From: Taxillus chinensis
Taxonomy: Eukaryota; Streptophyta; Magnoliopsida; Santalales; Loranthaceae
Assembly: GCA_023512835.1 (NCBI GenBank)
Contig: CM042087.1
Span: 42,712,017 to 42,776,016, forward strand
Length of the DNA stretch: 64,000 nt
Reading direction: 5' to 3'
In this document: one piece after another, positions 40,801 to 51,985 of the stretch
How the letters are laid out: the number at the start of each line of letters is the position of its first letter
How positions within the stretch are numbered: the stretch's first letter is position 1
Made by a program: the position numbers and the translations under genes
Notes under the pieces: generated by a model
What the model was told of the DNA's origin: nothing
Databases searched by the model: none
The model's input: the letters and a program-made list of their open reading frames with translations, nothing else

Positions 40801-43800
40801 TTTAGAATATTTTCCATGGAATTATACATGGGCACTACCTTTTTCTTTTAACATTTCTAAAAGTAAATGGTACCATTTAACATATTTTTCAACTTTTTCC
40901 TTTCTTGTACTACCATACCTAGTGGACTAGCATTTGAGTTGCAGACTATTCTCCCTGGATTGTACGTGAGTCCTATTTTTTTCTTTTCCCCTCAATAATG
41001 TGCATCAACAAGAATGTTTATCAAAACTTACCCACAATTGAAGAACGATTATCATCATCAACAAGGAATCAAAACTTTGTTGCAGCTCAAGATGCAGTGT
41101 CATTGTCTGACATGTCCTAGCTACACAACCTCAGATTTCTTAAGCCTCATTGGCCATGGAAACACCCACCTCCAACGGAATAAATAGATTTGAGTAGGAA
41201 AACTTTAAAGGCATAAGGGATCCTATGCATTTTAAAGGGTATAAATACATGAAATTTAACAATTTATTTATTATTTTCTGTTTGTGTTACAGTAAAGCTA
41301 ATAAAAGAGAATCTGATATATGTACATAGCAGCCTTGCAGGCAATATGTTATATGCATTAAGCAGACAATATAATACTGAAGACAGTCAACTTCAAATAA
41401 AAACAACAAAAAAGCAACAAAATAATAATAATGAGTATTTAGTATTTATGTGGAACAAAGCTCTAAAATCTAAACTCCACCTTCTGTGGTCGCGTCTCCA
41501 CCTTGAAACGGATTACACCCAAACAGAGGAGAAGAACTAGAGCCAATGATGAGCACAACACGAGAGTAGGGTTTCTAGCAACCATTTTTCCATAACTCCT
41601 GAACATATAACCCAAGCCAAGTGGTCAAGATAACTACTACTCAACTAATTAAAGCTACATAGAAACAAGCAATGACCTGTAAAATCTTGACATGTAATCT
41701 TGAACAAGTGAAAGTTGAACCCTACTTCTGATATGAGGGACATCCTCGAACATCTGATAATCACAAATTCATTAAAAATAATAATAAATTACAATGTATT
41801 AAATTTACAACAAAAGAACCTAAAAGTTATCTATGTATCTGTTAAAAAATTGGCCAATTTTTCCCCTTTTTGCATTCGAATTTCAAAAGGATATTAACAA
41901 ACAAAAAAAAAAAAAAAAGTACAGAACTTCTGTGTATAGCTCAGAGTATATGTGACAATAGTCAAATGCACCTACAGAGGTAAGAAAAATCATCAAAAAA
42001 TTCGTAAAGAATTACAGTAGCATAAATGAAATAGTTTTTTTGTAAAGATGGCCAGTAGCATAACTGAACAATATTTTCTATCACAAATCATCGCATATCA
42101 CTGCATTTGGTTGCAGTTAAATAGCAATTGCTAAATCAGCAAATAATAATAATAATAATTATTATTATTAACTGAAGATTCAAGCAAATTAGAGCACACC
42201 TGCACAGGGTGATTCTCTTCTTTATTTTTGCCCACGAAATGGGATTCACCACCATCCATAACATTCAATTTAGGTTTCATTCCAGAAGCAGAGTTCCTTT
42301 CTCGTTTTTTTTGAAACAATCCCCATCCAAAGAACAAAGAAACCAAAACAATACATGTGATAGCTAAAGTAAATTCAATACATTTGACCTGCACCGAAAA
42401 AACAGAGGAACTAAATCAGCATAGGGCATATAGATCTACGGCTGCATATAGAAGGTAAGAGCAAAACGATGCACTAATTAAAGAGGGAAATTATAACTGC
42501 AGTTTATTCCCACTCTCACCTTAAGAGACCCAATTCTCACAGAACAAGCACCCTTTTTCTGGTTGGGAGGAGTAGCTGATTTAGAACATACAGAAGACAA
42601 AGGGCAATCACCACAAGAACAACCCAATGAAGTGTCAGCACAAGAATAAGCAGATGTATTCATAAGCTTCATTCCAGATGACTTGATAGTACTTGACAGG
42701 AAATTGATGGCATAAGGAGAACCCGGAGCTTTAAGGCCAGCTTGTCTTCCCAGAAAAGTGAACCACTCTGCCAAAAACAATGGCAACATAAGCACTACAA
42801 GTACATAACCAGAAGTCACTCCATCATGCATACTTCGATAAAAACTTTACAACTGAACTCTAATGGCATGTTTGGTGCAGGAAAAAGGAAAGAAAATGAA
42901 TAAAATTTATTTCTTTCCAATGTTTACTAGGAAACAGAGGGAGGAATAAGTAACGTGGAAATTCAATATCCCTATATATGATAATCTTGATTACTCACAT
43001 CCACCAAGTTTACAAACATTAGCTTGCATGGATAAATCAAACTGACAATTATATTCAAGAAGAAAAAAAAAGGACAAATTTCCCCCCTCCTCTCTCTTCA
43101 CCTAAACTACTTGGCTTTAATCCTATGGTCAACATCACCATCAATCTCTCCATTTTACTGAATTATCAAGCCTAAATACTTAAAACATTATATATTTGAT
43201 ATTTGTTGGTCAACACTTTGCTCGTTATTTCTTCTTTTCTAAACTTACACTTCATATATTCAATTTTCAATCTGCTTAATCTAAATCTCCAAATCTCCAG
43301 AGGTTATCTCCACAACTCTAATTTTTTATTAACCCCTTATTTGGTTTCATCAATCAAAACAATATCATTAGAAAATAACATACACCAAGATATAACCACA
43401 CGAATATTTTTGAATATCTCGTCTATTACTATTGCAAAGAGGAAATGACTCAAAGTCTATCCTTCTTGTCCCTCCATTGTAATTAGAAACTCATCCGTTA
43501 ATCGATCACCAGTTGTAATATTGATTACAACTCCCGCATATATATCCTTTATGGGAACTGCCATCTTTTTCAAGGCCCACCAGAGCAGAAGAAGGAGAAG
43601 AACTTATGCTAAAATTTCTAAGTAAATACCTTTAAAATTTTGAGCACCAGCACCAACAAAATCTAGGGCCCGAGAATTCATAGTTCCAAACTTTACATCC
43701 TTGCAGGAGTCATATAACCCTTCACCAAAGGCATCAGATATGTAGAAATCAATCCCATTCACAGTCATGTTATCACTAACCTGACAAAGAAATGAAAAAA

Positions 43801-45794
43801 AGGAATAATGTAAAATTCAATTGTAATATTAGTTCTATTATATGTATGCAATATGACATAAAAAGAAAAAAAAGAAAAACATATTTGCACAGGAATAATA
43901 GATATAAATAATTTCGGACAATAATCAAATATGCATCTAAGTCCATGAATGAAACTTGAAACTATTAAAGGAGGAAAGAGAAAGCTATAGATATATAATG
44001 AGTCCCAATAGCCAACATTTCACATAATTTGATCAAAAAGGAAAATACCAGCCATGAGTAAAATAGCATAACCAAAAGGCTAATGAAAATCCAAACATTA
44101 CAACTGTGACAAATTGGATCTGCTGGCAACCTTTTAAAACAAAAATAAAATACTCTTTTTCTAAATGTCAACTAATAGATAGAATGTATGCACGATAGCA
44201 CATCCTGAGAAGTAACAAAACAAAAAAAAAATGTAAGAAGACTGAAATAGATTCCTAACCTTGGAGACAGAAGTTACATTGATGAATAAACTCTGATTTG
44301 GAGAGCAGGAAAGTTCACAAAACAGGTTTAGAAAGTTCCTCAAGCAAGCAGGACATCCTACGAGGAAAGGAATTGCCTGCAAAGTACATAGTTGGTAAAA
44401 ATAAATCACCAGGGAATGGAATGTAAGAGGACTACAGGACAAACAATTATATGAAATCTTACTTGCTGGACTTGGGTTTTTAACACGTCAAACTGAGTCT
44501 CTGTACAGCAAACATTGCCGGTGATTGTTGGACACAAACTTTGGATCTTTGATGAAAGTTGTTCACCTGGCTAATAAACATAACAAATATAACTATCCAA
44601 GTTACAACTTCAACAGCACTAAAACAAAATGAGTAAATTAAATTTGTAAAATAATAATAAAAATAAAAATAAATAAATAAATAAATAAATAAGGAGAAGG
44701 GTAAAAATATTAAAGTAAATGAAGACAAGTGAATGACAGGTACTTCCAATCCTGTTCACCATACAGGAAACAACAGTACTACTGGTCCATGTATACCTTC
44801 ATTGATGGAGCACCAAATGGGCAGTTCAACACTTTTCCATCCGTACGGGCTCCACATATATCACGCATTGCACAGTATTCTTCAGCATGTCTTTCCCTAA
44901 ACAGAAAAAACAATTGAAACAATTACTAATTCTATTAAGGATATCAAAATAGTCAAATCCAATTCTTCGGTGTATGTTGGTTTTCAGGCAAATGTATAAC
45001 TATAACAATGTCAACTAAAAATTTTGGATTCACTCATAAAGTGAGCATAAATACGTATGTGGAAAACATCATTCAAAGCCAATATACTTTTTTGCATTTA
45101 TTAAATACCAAAAAATTAGTTTACAACAAAAAAATACAGTTATAACAGGACTTGCATAACAGTTTTGAGCATATGCAATAACTTATTTAACAATTGAACA
45201 CCACTAGCAAAGCAACAAAAATAGCAACCACATTAACAAAACATTTGAAACCAAAGCATTATACAATTGAAACCAAATACCTTGATAACCGTGCATCATG
45301 CTCACTGCCATTCACTATAGATACAATTAGCAAGCCCTGCACGAAAAAGAAATCATAAGTTCATCAGAACGCCCTTGAAGTGATGCAAATATACACACTA
45401 TACCAGTTTTTGTTTTTTTGTTTTTAGTCTTAAAATTTGTTTGGCTCAAAGAGTAAATCTTTATAAAAAAAATTGATAAGTAAAAAAAATCTTTATAAAT
45501 TAACAGAAGTGGTTTCTTATTAAGATCTTATTTCTTTCAAAGTAAATAAAGGGAAACAAAAAAACCGCATGGAGTTGCTTTCACGAGATACCAACAACAT
45601 AAGGACCAAAAAAGAAATGAAAAAATTCTGTAAAACTCCTGATTTTGTCTTCTTCTTTTTTTAAAATTTCCCCTGAAACCACTTAATTCCAAATTGATGT
45701 AGACATATCGCTGGGAAGGGAAAGAACAATTTTTTCTTGTTTAATATAGAAAAACGATCAGCGTGAAGAAAATATTGGTTCATTAGATATATGG

Positions 45795-45842
<48 letters not shown>

Positions 45843-46331
45843 AGGAGAAAAACAATAACCCATGTTAATTCCACATCTAAAATGTAATATAATAGAGAAA
45901 CACCAGCAATAGCTTGTAGCTGAACAAAGTGAGAGCTATCAAAACCAACGTGCAGACAAAGTAGCAAACTAATTAATCAAAAGTAGACAAAGTTGATTTC
46001 ACAGGATACCAACAACATAATAACCAAAAAAGAAATGAAAAACTTCTGTAAAGCTCCTGATTTTGTCTTCTTTTTTTTAAATTCCCCCTGAAACCACTTA
46101 ATCCCAAATTGATGTAGACATATCGCTGGGGAGGAAAAGAGCAATTTTTTCTTGTTGAGAAACTTTTGAATAGAAGTGGTAGCGAAAGATGAACTATCCA
46201 CTGAGAAGACTGCTTATTACCAATATCCCTTGTTGAATTAACAATTAAATTGATAAAAGCACCAATACTGAATAGAAAATTAATAGAGAAAGACGACCAA
46301 AGCGAAGAAAAAATTGGTTCATTGGATTCAT

Positions 46332-46369
<38 letters not shown>

Positions 46370-46935
46370 GAGGAAAACAATAACCCATGTTAATTACACA
46401 GCTAAAATGTCATATAATAGAGAAACACCAGCAATAGCTTGTAGCTGAACAAAGTGAGAGCGGTCAAAACCAACGTGCAGACAAAGTAGCAAACTAGTTA
46501 ACCAAAAATCACACCCCACTATTCAGTCCCAACAACAAACGTGAAGTTACGAATTCGAGAGAGACGTAATTGATTCCTTTTTATTCAAAGAAAAAAAAAC
46601 CTTCGGAACCGAACGACGACCGCGAATTGAATATTAGTGAACCAAGTAACTAGTAAAATTATATGCAAGGAGACAGAAAGAAATAGGAAAAAAACAGATG
46701 ATTGAACGAACGGGTATTGTACTCCATCCAACACCGCAGGAAAAAAAATTCAAAAAAAAAAAAAAAAAAACGACACCGAGAAACGACACTGCTTCAGAGC
46801 AGGCTGGTATGGAACCAGAGAAACCTAAATTGAATAAACAATGAAACGAAATGAGGAACAGAGAATTGCCTGTAACAGAGAAATCACCGCTAGGAACCCT
46901 AAGCGCCGCTGCCATTTCTCGCCGGAAAGTCTCAT
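25898..46935 (-). CDS. NPC1: Niemann-Pick C1 sterol transporter homolog (39 exons, frame-disrupted)
   Basis: NPC1 is a polytopic endolysosomal/vacuolar membrane protein that moves sterols or sphingolipids. Exons, 5' to 3' (lower-upper): 46870-46935, 45281-45336, 44797-44896, 44463-44570, 44260-44376, 43630-43780, 42520-42767, 42200-42388, 41677-41753, 41481-41598, 40448-40531, 38651-38746, 38386-38487, 36691-36759, 36040-36135, 35859-35966, 35596-35709, 35343-35426, 34576-34704, 34105-34303, 33783-33925, 33636-33677, 33114-33195, 32937-33004, 32751-32827, 31950-32019, 31099-31248, 30676-30741, 30393-30537, 30230-30294, 30059-30124, 28713-28806, 28475-28512, 28274-28331, 28025-28136, 27572-27639, 27183-27249, 27030-27098, 25898-25990. 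About 1290 residues: signal peptide, cysteine-rich luminal domain (C-P-A-C-L-R-N-F), sterol-sensing domain (exons 17-21), cysteine-rich loop, last membrane bundle. Exons 1-20 and most 3' exons fit perfectly. Exons 21-25, 33 and 35 carry frame breaks. Intron 1 appears to start with GC. Confidence 0.9.
30757..30916. repeat. Short direct and tandem repeats in an NPC1 intron
   Basis: TTGTTTGGACCCCATA occurs at 30761 and again at 30901, 140 bases apart. Between them a unit GGTATATTTATATTAAATCC, with ATGTT, is present twice in tandem with a third partial copy before it. The intron is the one between the two exons for the P-P-C-C and P-P-D-D-Q segments. Looks like slippage in a local duplication. 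Confidence 0.75.
36760..38385. other. Large AT-rich NPC1 intron, possible solo-LTR-like insert
   Basis: This 1.6-kb intron separates the exons for C-A-T-Q-S-V-L-Q and Y-F-K-M-D-P. Its part at about 37300-37900 is less AT-rich, starts near TGTGATAGAACC and contains a TATAAA-containing section and leader-like text, as an LTR would. I could not find matching end repeats or a target duplication, so the class is open. Confidence 0.3.
38893..39722. mobile_element. PIF/Harbinger-like non-autonomous DNA transposon (830 bp) in an NPC1 intron
   Basis: Terminal inverted repeats GAGCATCTCCAA (left) and TTGGAGATGCTC (right) are perfect over 12 bases and are followed by related text (GCTATA near the left end, TATAGC near the right). 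A 3-base TAA target duplication flanks both ends (38890-38892 and 39723-39725). TAA duplication and this terminus type fit Tourist/PIF-Harbinger elements. The core at 39090-39540 is strikingly GC-rich and made of imperfect repeats of a GTGGTCGCGCGAGC-like unit. Open frames there (for example 39072-39584 -) are composition effects with no transposase domain. The flanking exons of NPC1 are intact. Confidence 0.82.
45573..46506. repeat. Tandem duplication of about 420-515 bp in NPC1 intron 1
   Basis: Copy one (about 45573-45985) and copy two (about 45992-46506) align over nearly their whole length. Shared text includes GATACCAACAACATAA, CCTGAAACCACTTAAT, AATTGATGTAGACATATCGC, AACAATAACCCATGTTAATT and ACCAACGTGCAGACAAAGTA. 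Copy two has an extra stretch of about 110 bases near 46165-46280 and a GA-only microsatellite where copy one has TG followed by GA. The two are clearly diverged but recognisable. Confidence 0.9.
45795..45842. repeat. Compound (TG)n(GA)n microsatellite
   Basis: About 15 TG units run directly into about nine GA units. The duplicate copy has only GA units at 46336-46368. Confidence 0.95.
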
Positions 46936-47147
46936 CGCCGGCGAGCACGAGCGACAGCAACAGAGGAGCGGTACAGCGGTGGTTGTGGTTTGCAGTGAAC
47001 TGTCGCGATGGCAATTTATAGTAGTGGGGGTACTCACCCCGAAAGACTAAAATACGACTTCTAAAAATAATTTTAAAAATTATTATGATATATTTCAAAA
47101 AAAATTATATATATAAATATTTTACAAGATCATTGAAAAGTAATTGG
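46936..47147. promoter_or_regulatory. Probable NPC1 leader and promoter region
   Basis: Upstream of the NPC1 start codon at 46933-46935 the sequence is GC-richer for about 110 bases, then changes to AT-rich DNA. A TATAAATTG word on the NPC1 strand at about 47013-47022 may be a TATA box. No other signal is clear. Confidence 0.35.
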
Positions 47148-47658
47148 CATAGTTATTGATCGGACATCGATCCGGCTAAGACACCGGATGGTCATATCAC
47201 TGGTTCAACCGTCGGATTAGTAGTCGAACCGATCATATAATTAATAATTATATATAAATATATATTAATAAATAAAAATACTTTAAACTAACACATTAAA
47301 ATTATGTTTCTAATACAATACTACATATTTTTAATAAGTATTTTTAACATAAATTTTTAATAAATTTAAAAGCTTAGTGATATAAATTCATAGTAAAAGA
47401 ATATTTGAATAAAGTTTGGAAGTATATTGAAGTAAAATATCAATATTAGACATTAATTTTAAATTAAAATTATATTATAAAATAAATTAAATAATATTTT
47501 ATAATTTTTAAAAAAATTAGCATGTTCTATAAAATCCGGCCGAGTCAGCTGGGTTTTTCCGATTTTTTTGCAGAAACAGTCCAATTGAAAAACCAGACCG
47601 GTTAAATGTCTAGTTCACCGGTCCGATCGGCCAGTTTGGTCTGATTCTGATAACTATG
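47148..47658. mobile_element. Short inverted-repeat element with CATAGTTAT ends
   Basis: The left end CATAGTTAT and right end ATAACTATG are inverted copies. Next to them, rich in CCGG, GATCGG and GGTTCAACC words, are G/C-bearing subterminal parts that stand out from the AT-rich middle. Flanking bases are similar (TAATTGG left, TAATTCG right), a possible imperfect target duplication. Plant genomes carry many such non-coding elements with ACCGGTTCAACCGG-like text. Superfamily not assigned. Confidence 0.6.
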
Positions 47659-47885
47659 ATAATTCGAAGATTATTATTTAAATATTACATTTTTTAATAC
47701 TTTATTTTAAAATAAATATATAATTAAAATATAAACATTATATTTATAAAAAGATTATTTTTTAATATTTTTTAGAATATTTTTATAATTTCATATAAAA
47801 TTTAAAAAACACTTAGTATTTCAAGAAACGTGAATATCCTTCTTTTTTATAATATTGCGATGGAAATGGAAGAGTCTATATGTCT

Positions 47886-48125
47886 ATTTTGGTGAGTCCC
47901 TCGTAATATTATATGTGTGATGTTATGTATTATTAAAGTTATAAGAAAGTATGATAACATAAGAGTATATTAATTTATTAATAAAAAATACAAATAAATC
48001 ATGATTGAAAATATCACGGACATCTATTTTGGTGAGTCCTGCTGTAGACGACCACAAAATCCACACAAGTCGAAGCAATAATAAATAAATAATAGTGTCA
48101 AAGTAACGTCAATTTTGGTGAGTCC
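47886..48125. repeat. Three dispersed copies of ATTTTGGTGAGTCC
   Basis: Identical 14-base copies start at 47886, 48026 and 48112. The surrounding text is different apart from short AT-rich words. Each contains GGTGAGT, a good 5' splice-site match, but no exon is apparent. Confidence 0.7.
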
Positions 48126-48639
48126 TACCATTTTAATATCAAATGTTGATTTATGGTTGCTTACATAAATATCCTTCCCGCCAACTACCCCGGTTTACCT
48201 ATTTCTATGTTTTTTTCGTTTGTTGGGAATTAACATAATTTGCCAGTGTTAAATTAATTCAATTGTGTTTTTTTTTAAACAAATTATTATCTCAGATTTC
48301 AAACCCCATCAGTTAAGCTAGTCCGACCTAATTAATTCAATTGTTCAACCGTACATTCGTACTACATTTAAAAACATTTATGTGATAAAACAAACTAATT
48401 TAATTGTTCGATTTTAATTTAACTTTTATTTATTTTTATTTTTTATTATTCTCTATCCCAAATCCGAACCTATCCCGACAAGCCAGCCCCGCCTGAGGAG
48501 CTTTAAATTTTTACACCAAAATATAATTTATCTCTCAATCTTTTTCTTCGGCCAATAAAATCCTAAAATATTCATACCAAACAAATAAATTCCTAAAACT
48601 TATCTTAGTATAACAAAACATGGTAACAGTATTACAAAT

Positions 48640-49260
48640 ACTGAATGGATGACTAGCCTAGTGACGTCAAAAAATTTAAAAAAATACTACCTATCATTTA
48701 GCTTGTATTATTAAATACCCTTAATATAGTTCAGTATAGAGTAGCTCTTTTTTAATCAAAAGTATTTATGAAGTTAATTATTGTATATATATAAAGTAGT
48801 TATGAATTTAGTTGTCACAGAGAAGAAGTTTCATTGTAAAACTTTATTTTCAGTATTTTTATAGTTTTTTAAAAAATTAACCTATTCTATAAAACTCAGC
48901 TGGGTCACAAAAAACCGATCAGGTTAGTTGGATTTCTCCGATTTTTTTAGGAACGGTCAAATTAAAAAACCAGACAGATTAAGTGTCCAGATCACCAGTT
49001 TATCGGTCCAATCGGTTGGTCCGGTCCGATTTGACTATGATATGAACCATTTATGAATTTAATTGTTATATAAAAAAAATTCAGTTAATGTTAAATTATA
49101 TTTTCATTAAAAAAAATATTAATTAGAGAGTTATTAATTTGCAAATATAGATGATTTAGTTTTTTTTGTTTCATAGCATTCAATCTCATTCGATATTTAA
49201 TATCGTTTGTTTGTGCAACCAAATAAGTTAATGATGTTAAAGCATTCATACTGGGATTGG
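48640..49260. repeat. Diverged duplicate of 51650-51985, interrupted by a transposon fragment
   Basis: The text ATCATTTAGCTTGTATTATT, then TTTTTTAATC, TATGAATTTAGTTGTC, GAGAGTTATTAATTTGC and TAGCATTCAATCTCATTCG aligns in order with 51650-51985. This copy is longer because a piece of the CATAGT-type element lies inside it at 48860-49039. Confidence 0.7.
48860..49039. mobile_element. Partial second copy of the CATAGTTAT-type element
   Basis: The stretch matches 47498-47658: both have TTCTATAAAA, AGCTGGGT, TCCGATTTTTTT, AAAAACCAGAC, TTAARTGTC and an end of CCGGTCCGAT or similar followed by ACTATG. Only the right-hand third of the element is present. Confidence 0.65.
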
Positions 49261-49389
49261 CAAACGTTAAAAATAGCTAATTAATAGTTAAAGCCAAAAA
49301 AAGGTCATGCTGTAGCCTCGTTAACGCTATAGTAATTTTAATATTTTATTAAATGACTCGCCAAATCCAGCCAGCCGATTTTATTAAAA

Positions 49390-49930
49390 TAATATTCAGC
49401 TCTCTATGCCTGTGCCTTCGTATCTCCTCTCCCGTCACCAAAACCAGCTCTCGTCCTCCTACTCCAAAGCCCCCTCCACCACCATGGATGCCGACACCGC
49501 CTGCGGTAACAACAACGAGCGCCCTTCTTTCCACCAGATCTAGCTCGTAAAAGCACGATTGGCTGCGAGGGGGTGGCTTGCGGGAGATGAGAGGCTGAGG
49601 CGTTGCAGTGGGAGAGGAGGGAAAAGGGGGCGATGGGGGGAGAGAGATCTGTGAAGGGGGGAGGAGGGGCAGCTCACGGGAGAGGAGACGCCGCAGCGTT
49701 GCAGTGGGAAAGAGGACAGCTCGCGGGAGAAGAGGGGAGAGGGGGCGACAGGGGAGAGAGAGCTACAATGGCGGAGAGGGCTGGCTCGCGGGAGAGGGAG
49801 GACTGCAGCGTTGCAGGGGGAGAGAGGGCGGCTTGCAAGAGAGGAGGCGAGGAGGGGGCGGCGGGGGAGAAAAAGCTGTAAGAGAGGGGGGCGGGGGTTG
49901 CAGTAGTCCGGGAGGGAAAATGGTTGACCA
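49390..49930. other. GC-rich repetitive island, no supported gene
   Basis: Sharp switch from AT-rich to GC-rich DNA. The second half is made of imperfect repeats of GGCTCGCGGGAGAGG and GCAGCGTTGCAGTGGGA-like words. Open frames on both strands (49603-49881, 49674-49931) are glycine/arginine- or serine/proline-rich without a domain. By composition it resembles the core of the intronic element at 38893, so a transposon core is the likeliest reading. Matching ends were not established. Confidence 0.45.
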
Positions 49931-50454
49931 AAGAAAGAAATTTATAATTTTAATAAATATTTTAATATAGATGCTGAAATTTTATTGAGGTTAGTATTTC
50001 ATGAGTTAAGGTAAAATTTTGATTAAATTAGAACTAAATTATATTGATGCTGGTTAGACATCAAATATAATTATATATCAGTAAATTAATATTTTGCTTG
50101 GCAAGCTATTTTATCACATGACATGAAAATTAAATTTTTTATTTCTTCAAATGATAAACACGTTTATCAAATTATTACAAATTAGTTAACTAATTTATCT
50201 TTATCTATTTATGTAGATAAAAAAAATTAGATATCAGAATAATAATTTCTGGTATTTACAAATAATTACCATAATATTTTTATTGATCGTGATCTTTCCT
50301 GAATAATTTTGAGAAAGTAATATATCTTTAAACAAATCTGATTAAACAGGGTAACATTACCTTAATGAGAAAATTTTAATAAAAAATCAAAGATATAAAT
50401 TAAAATTTACTAATAAATCTAATTTTAAAAATTTATTTCACTAACAGGAAAAAC

Positions 50455-50585
50455 AAATACCATCATATGTTTTTCCAAACAAACCCTAAATCCAACTAAT
50501 TGAGCTCAATCAATTTCATGCGGATTAAAAATACCATCATATGTTTTTAAATTGCCTCAATCAATTTCATGCGGATTAAAAATTT
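50455..50585. repeat. Local direct repeats
   Basis: ACCATCATATGTTTTT occurs at about 50459 and 50532, and TCAATTTCATGCGGATTAAA at about 50511 and 50556. TCCARCTAATTGAGCTC flanks the block at both sides. A duplicated 45-75-base unit with internal loss explains this. Confidence 0.75.
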
Positions 50586-50929
50586 ATGTAAATCCAGCTA
50601 ATTGAGCTCCACTAGAGTAAAGTCAACATTGGCGTTACCGTAATTTTCATTTATTGATCATAAATAAATACTCGGTGCTTTAGATGTGCGTAGGTGACTG
50701 ATTGCCATTTGACGAGGGTGGAAGGGGAAACTTGAACTGTGCAGTAAATATAATGAAAATAAACCAATTGGGTCGCCACCTCATTTTTTTTTGACCTTCA
50801 TTCCACTGCGGTGCTTTTCGGTGTATTTTAAAATATATGCCATTTTTTAAACATATAAAAAAGTACTAACATCAGATTCATAATAAATTTTATTAATTTT
50901 ACAGATATTTTAAATTAACTTTTGTTTCA

Positions 50930-51250
50930 TTATACGTATATATACATTATAATAGATTTTTAAAATTAAACTTTATATTATTAAAATAATATTTCTATTA
51001 CTTATTTGGTTTAATAATAATTTTTTATAATTTAATATAGAATAAAAGTTAATGTTATATGAAACATGAAGTAAAGAGATGAAATTTTTTTTTAAATATA
51101 ATTTAATAATTATATAGAATGAATAGTTATTCATAATACATTAAAAAAATATTATATAAATCTCATATATAAAATTAAATATAGGATATGAAAATGATTT
51201 TATAATTTTTTAACTTTTTTTATTAAATATAATGAAATATTTTTTAATGA
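50930..51250 (-). repeat. Reverse-strand copy of a dispersed AT-rich repeat
   Basis: Read on the minus strand, this stretch contains GTTTCATATAACATTAACTT followed by TTATTCTATATTAAATTAT, which also occurs in the direct repeats at 62425-63140. It is non-coding and very AT-rich; the boundaries are approximate. Confidence 0.5.
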
Positions 51251-51649
51251 AATTAAATAATAATAATAAAAATAAATCAATATAATAATATTTTTAATTA
51301 GCAAATTCATGTATTATATTTATATACCCAAGTAATTGAAATGATTAATATTGTTTCTGGTGGTCAAACTTTAAAATATGACAGTAAATCTTTCAAACTT
51401 TAAAATATGCGAATTTGACCCGCACAATCATCTAGGTGGCAGGTGCCATCACTCTCTCGGAGAATTTCATATGGTCCATTTTTAATCATAAAATAATATT
51501 TAGGCTCGGGCGGTGAAAGTTCTATTTGACAAATATTTTTATTGTTGTATGTTGTTTCTCCTATTTCTTCTAATAAGTTTAGCGTTTAAAAAATTATACT
51601 AAAAAAAACATACGTCATTGAGGCTGTCACGTCATTCGTCATCCGTTGG

Positions 51650-51985
51650 GAATTAGAATTAAAATAATATGGTAAACAAATATTTGGAAATATACTGCCA
51701 CTCATTTAGCTAGTATTATTAAATACCATTAATATACTTCATTATATAATGGCTATTTTTTAATCGAAGTTAATTACTACAAACCGTTTATGAATTTAGT
51801 CTCTATAAAAGGAGATTCAACGTAAAACTACATTTTCATTATGAAGAAAACATTAATCAAAGAGTTACTAATTAATAAATACAGAGTTACTAAATATTTA
51901 GTGTGTGTTTTTTGGTAGCATTCAATATCGTTTTTATTTGCAATAAACAAGTTGAATAATGCTACTGGACTTAAGATTTTCTAAC
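51650..51985. repeat. Diverged duplicate of 48640-49260
   Basis: Uninterrupted copy of the segment described at 48640-49260: CTCATTTAGCTAGTATTATT to TAGCATTCAATATCG. Both copies are followed, at similar distance, by a GC-rich island. Confidence 0.7.

Noticed and set aside
45661..46380. Frames with H-T-H-T and S-L-S-L runs
   Set aside because: Translations of TG and GA microsatellites in NPC1 intron 1.
46634..47098. 154-codon minus-strand frame with M-A-A-A-L-R-V
   Set aside because: It is a shadow of NPC1 exon 1 in another frame; the frame with M-R-L-S-G-E-K-W continues properly into exon 2.
49603..49970. Overlapping frames of 85-120 codons rich in G, R and E
   Set aside because: Imperfect short repeats keep all frames open; no domain or splice structure supports a gene.
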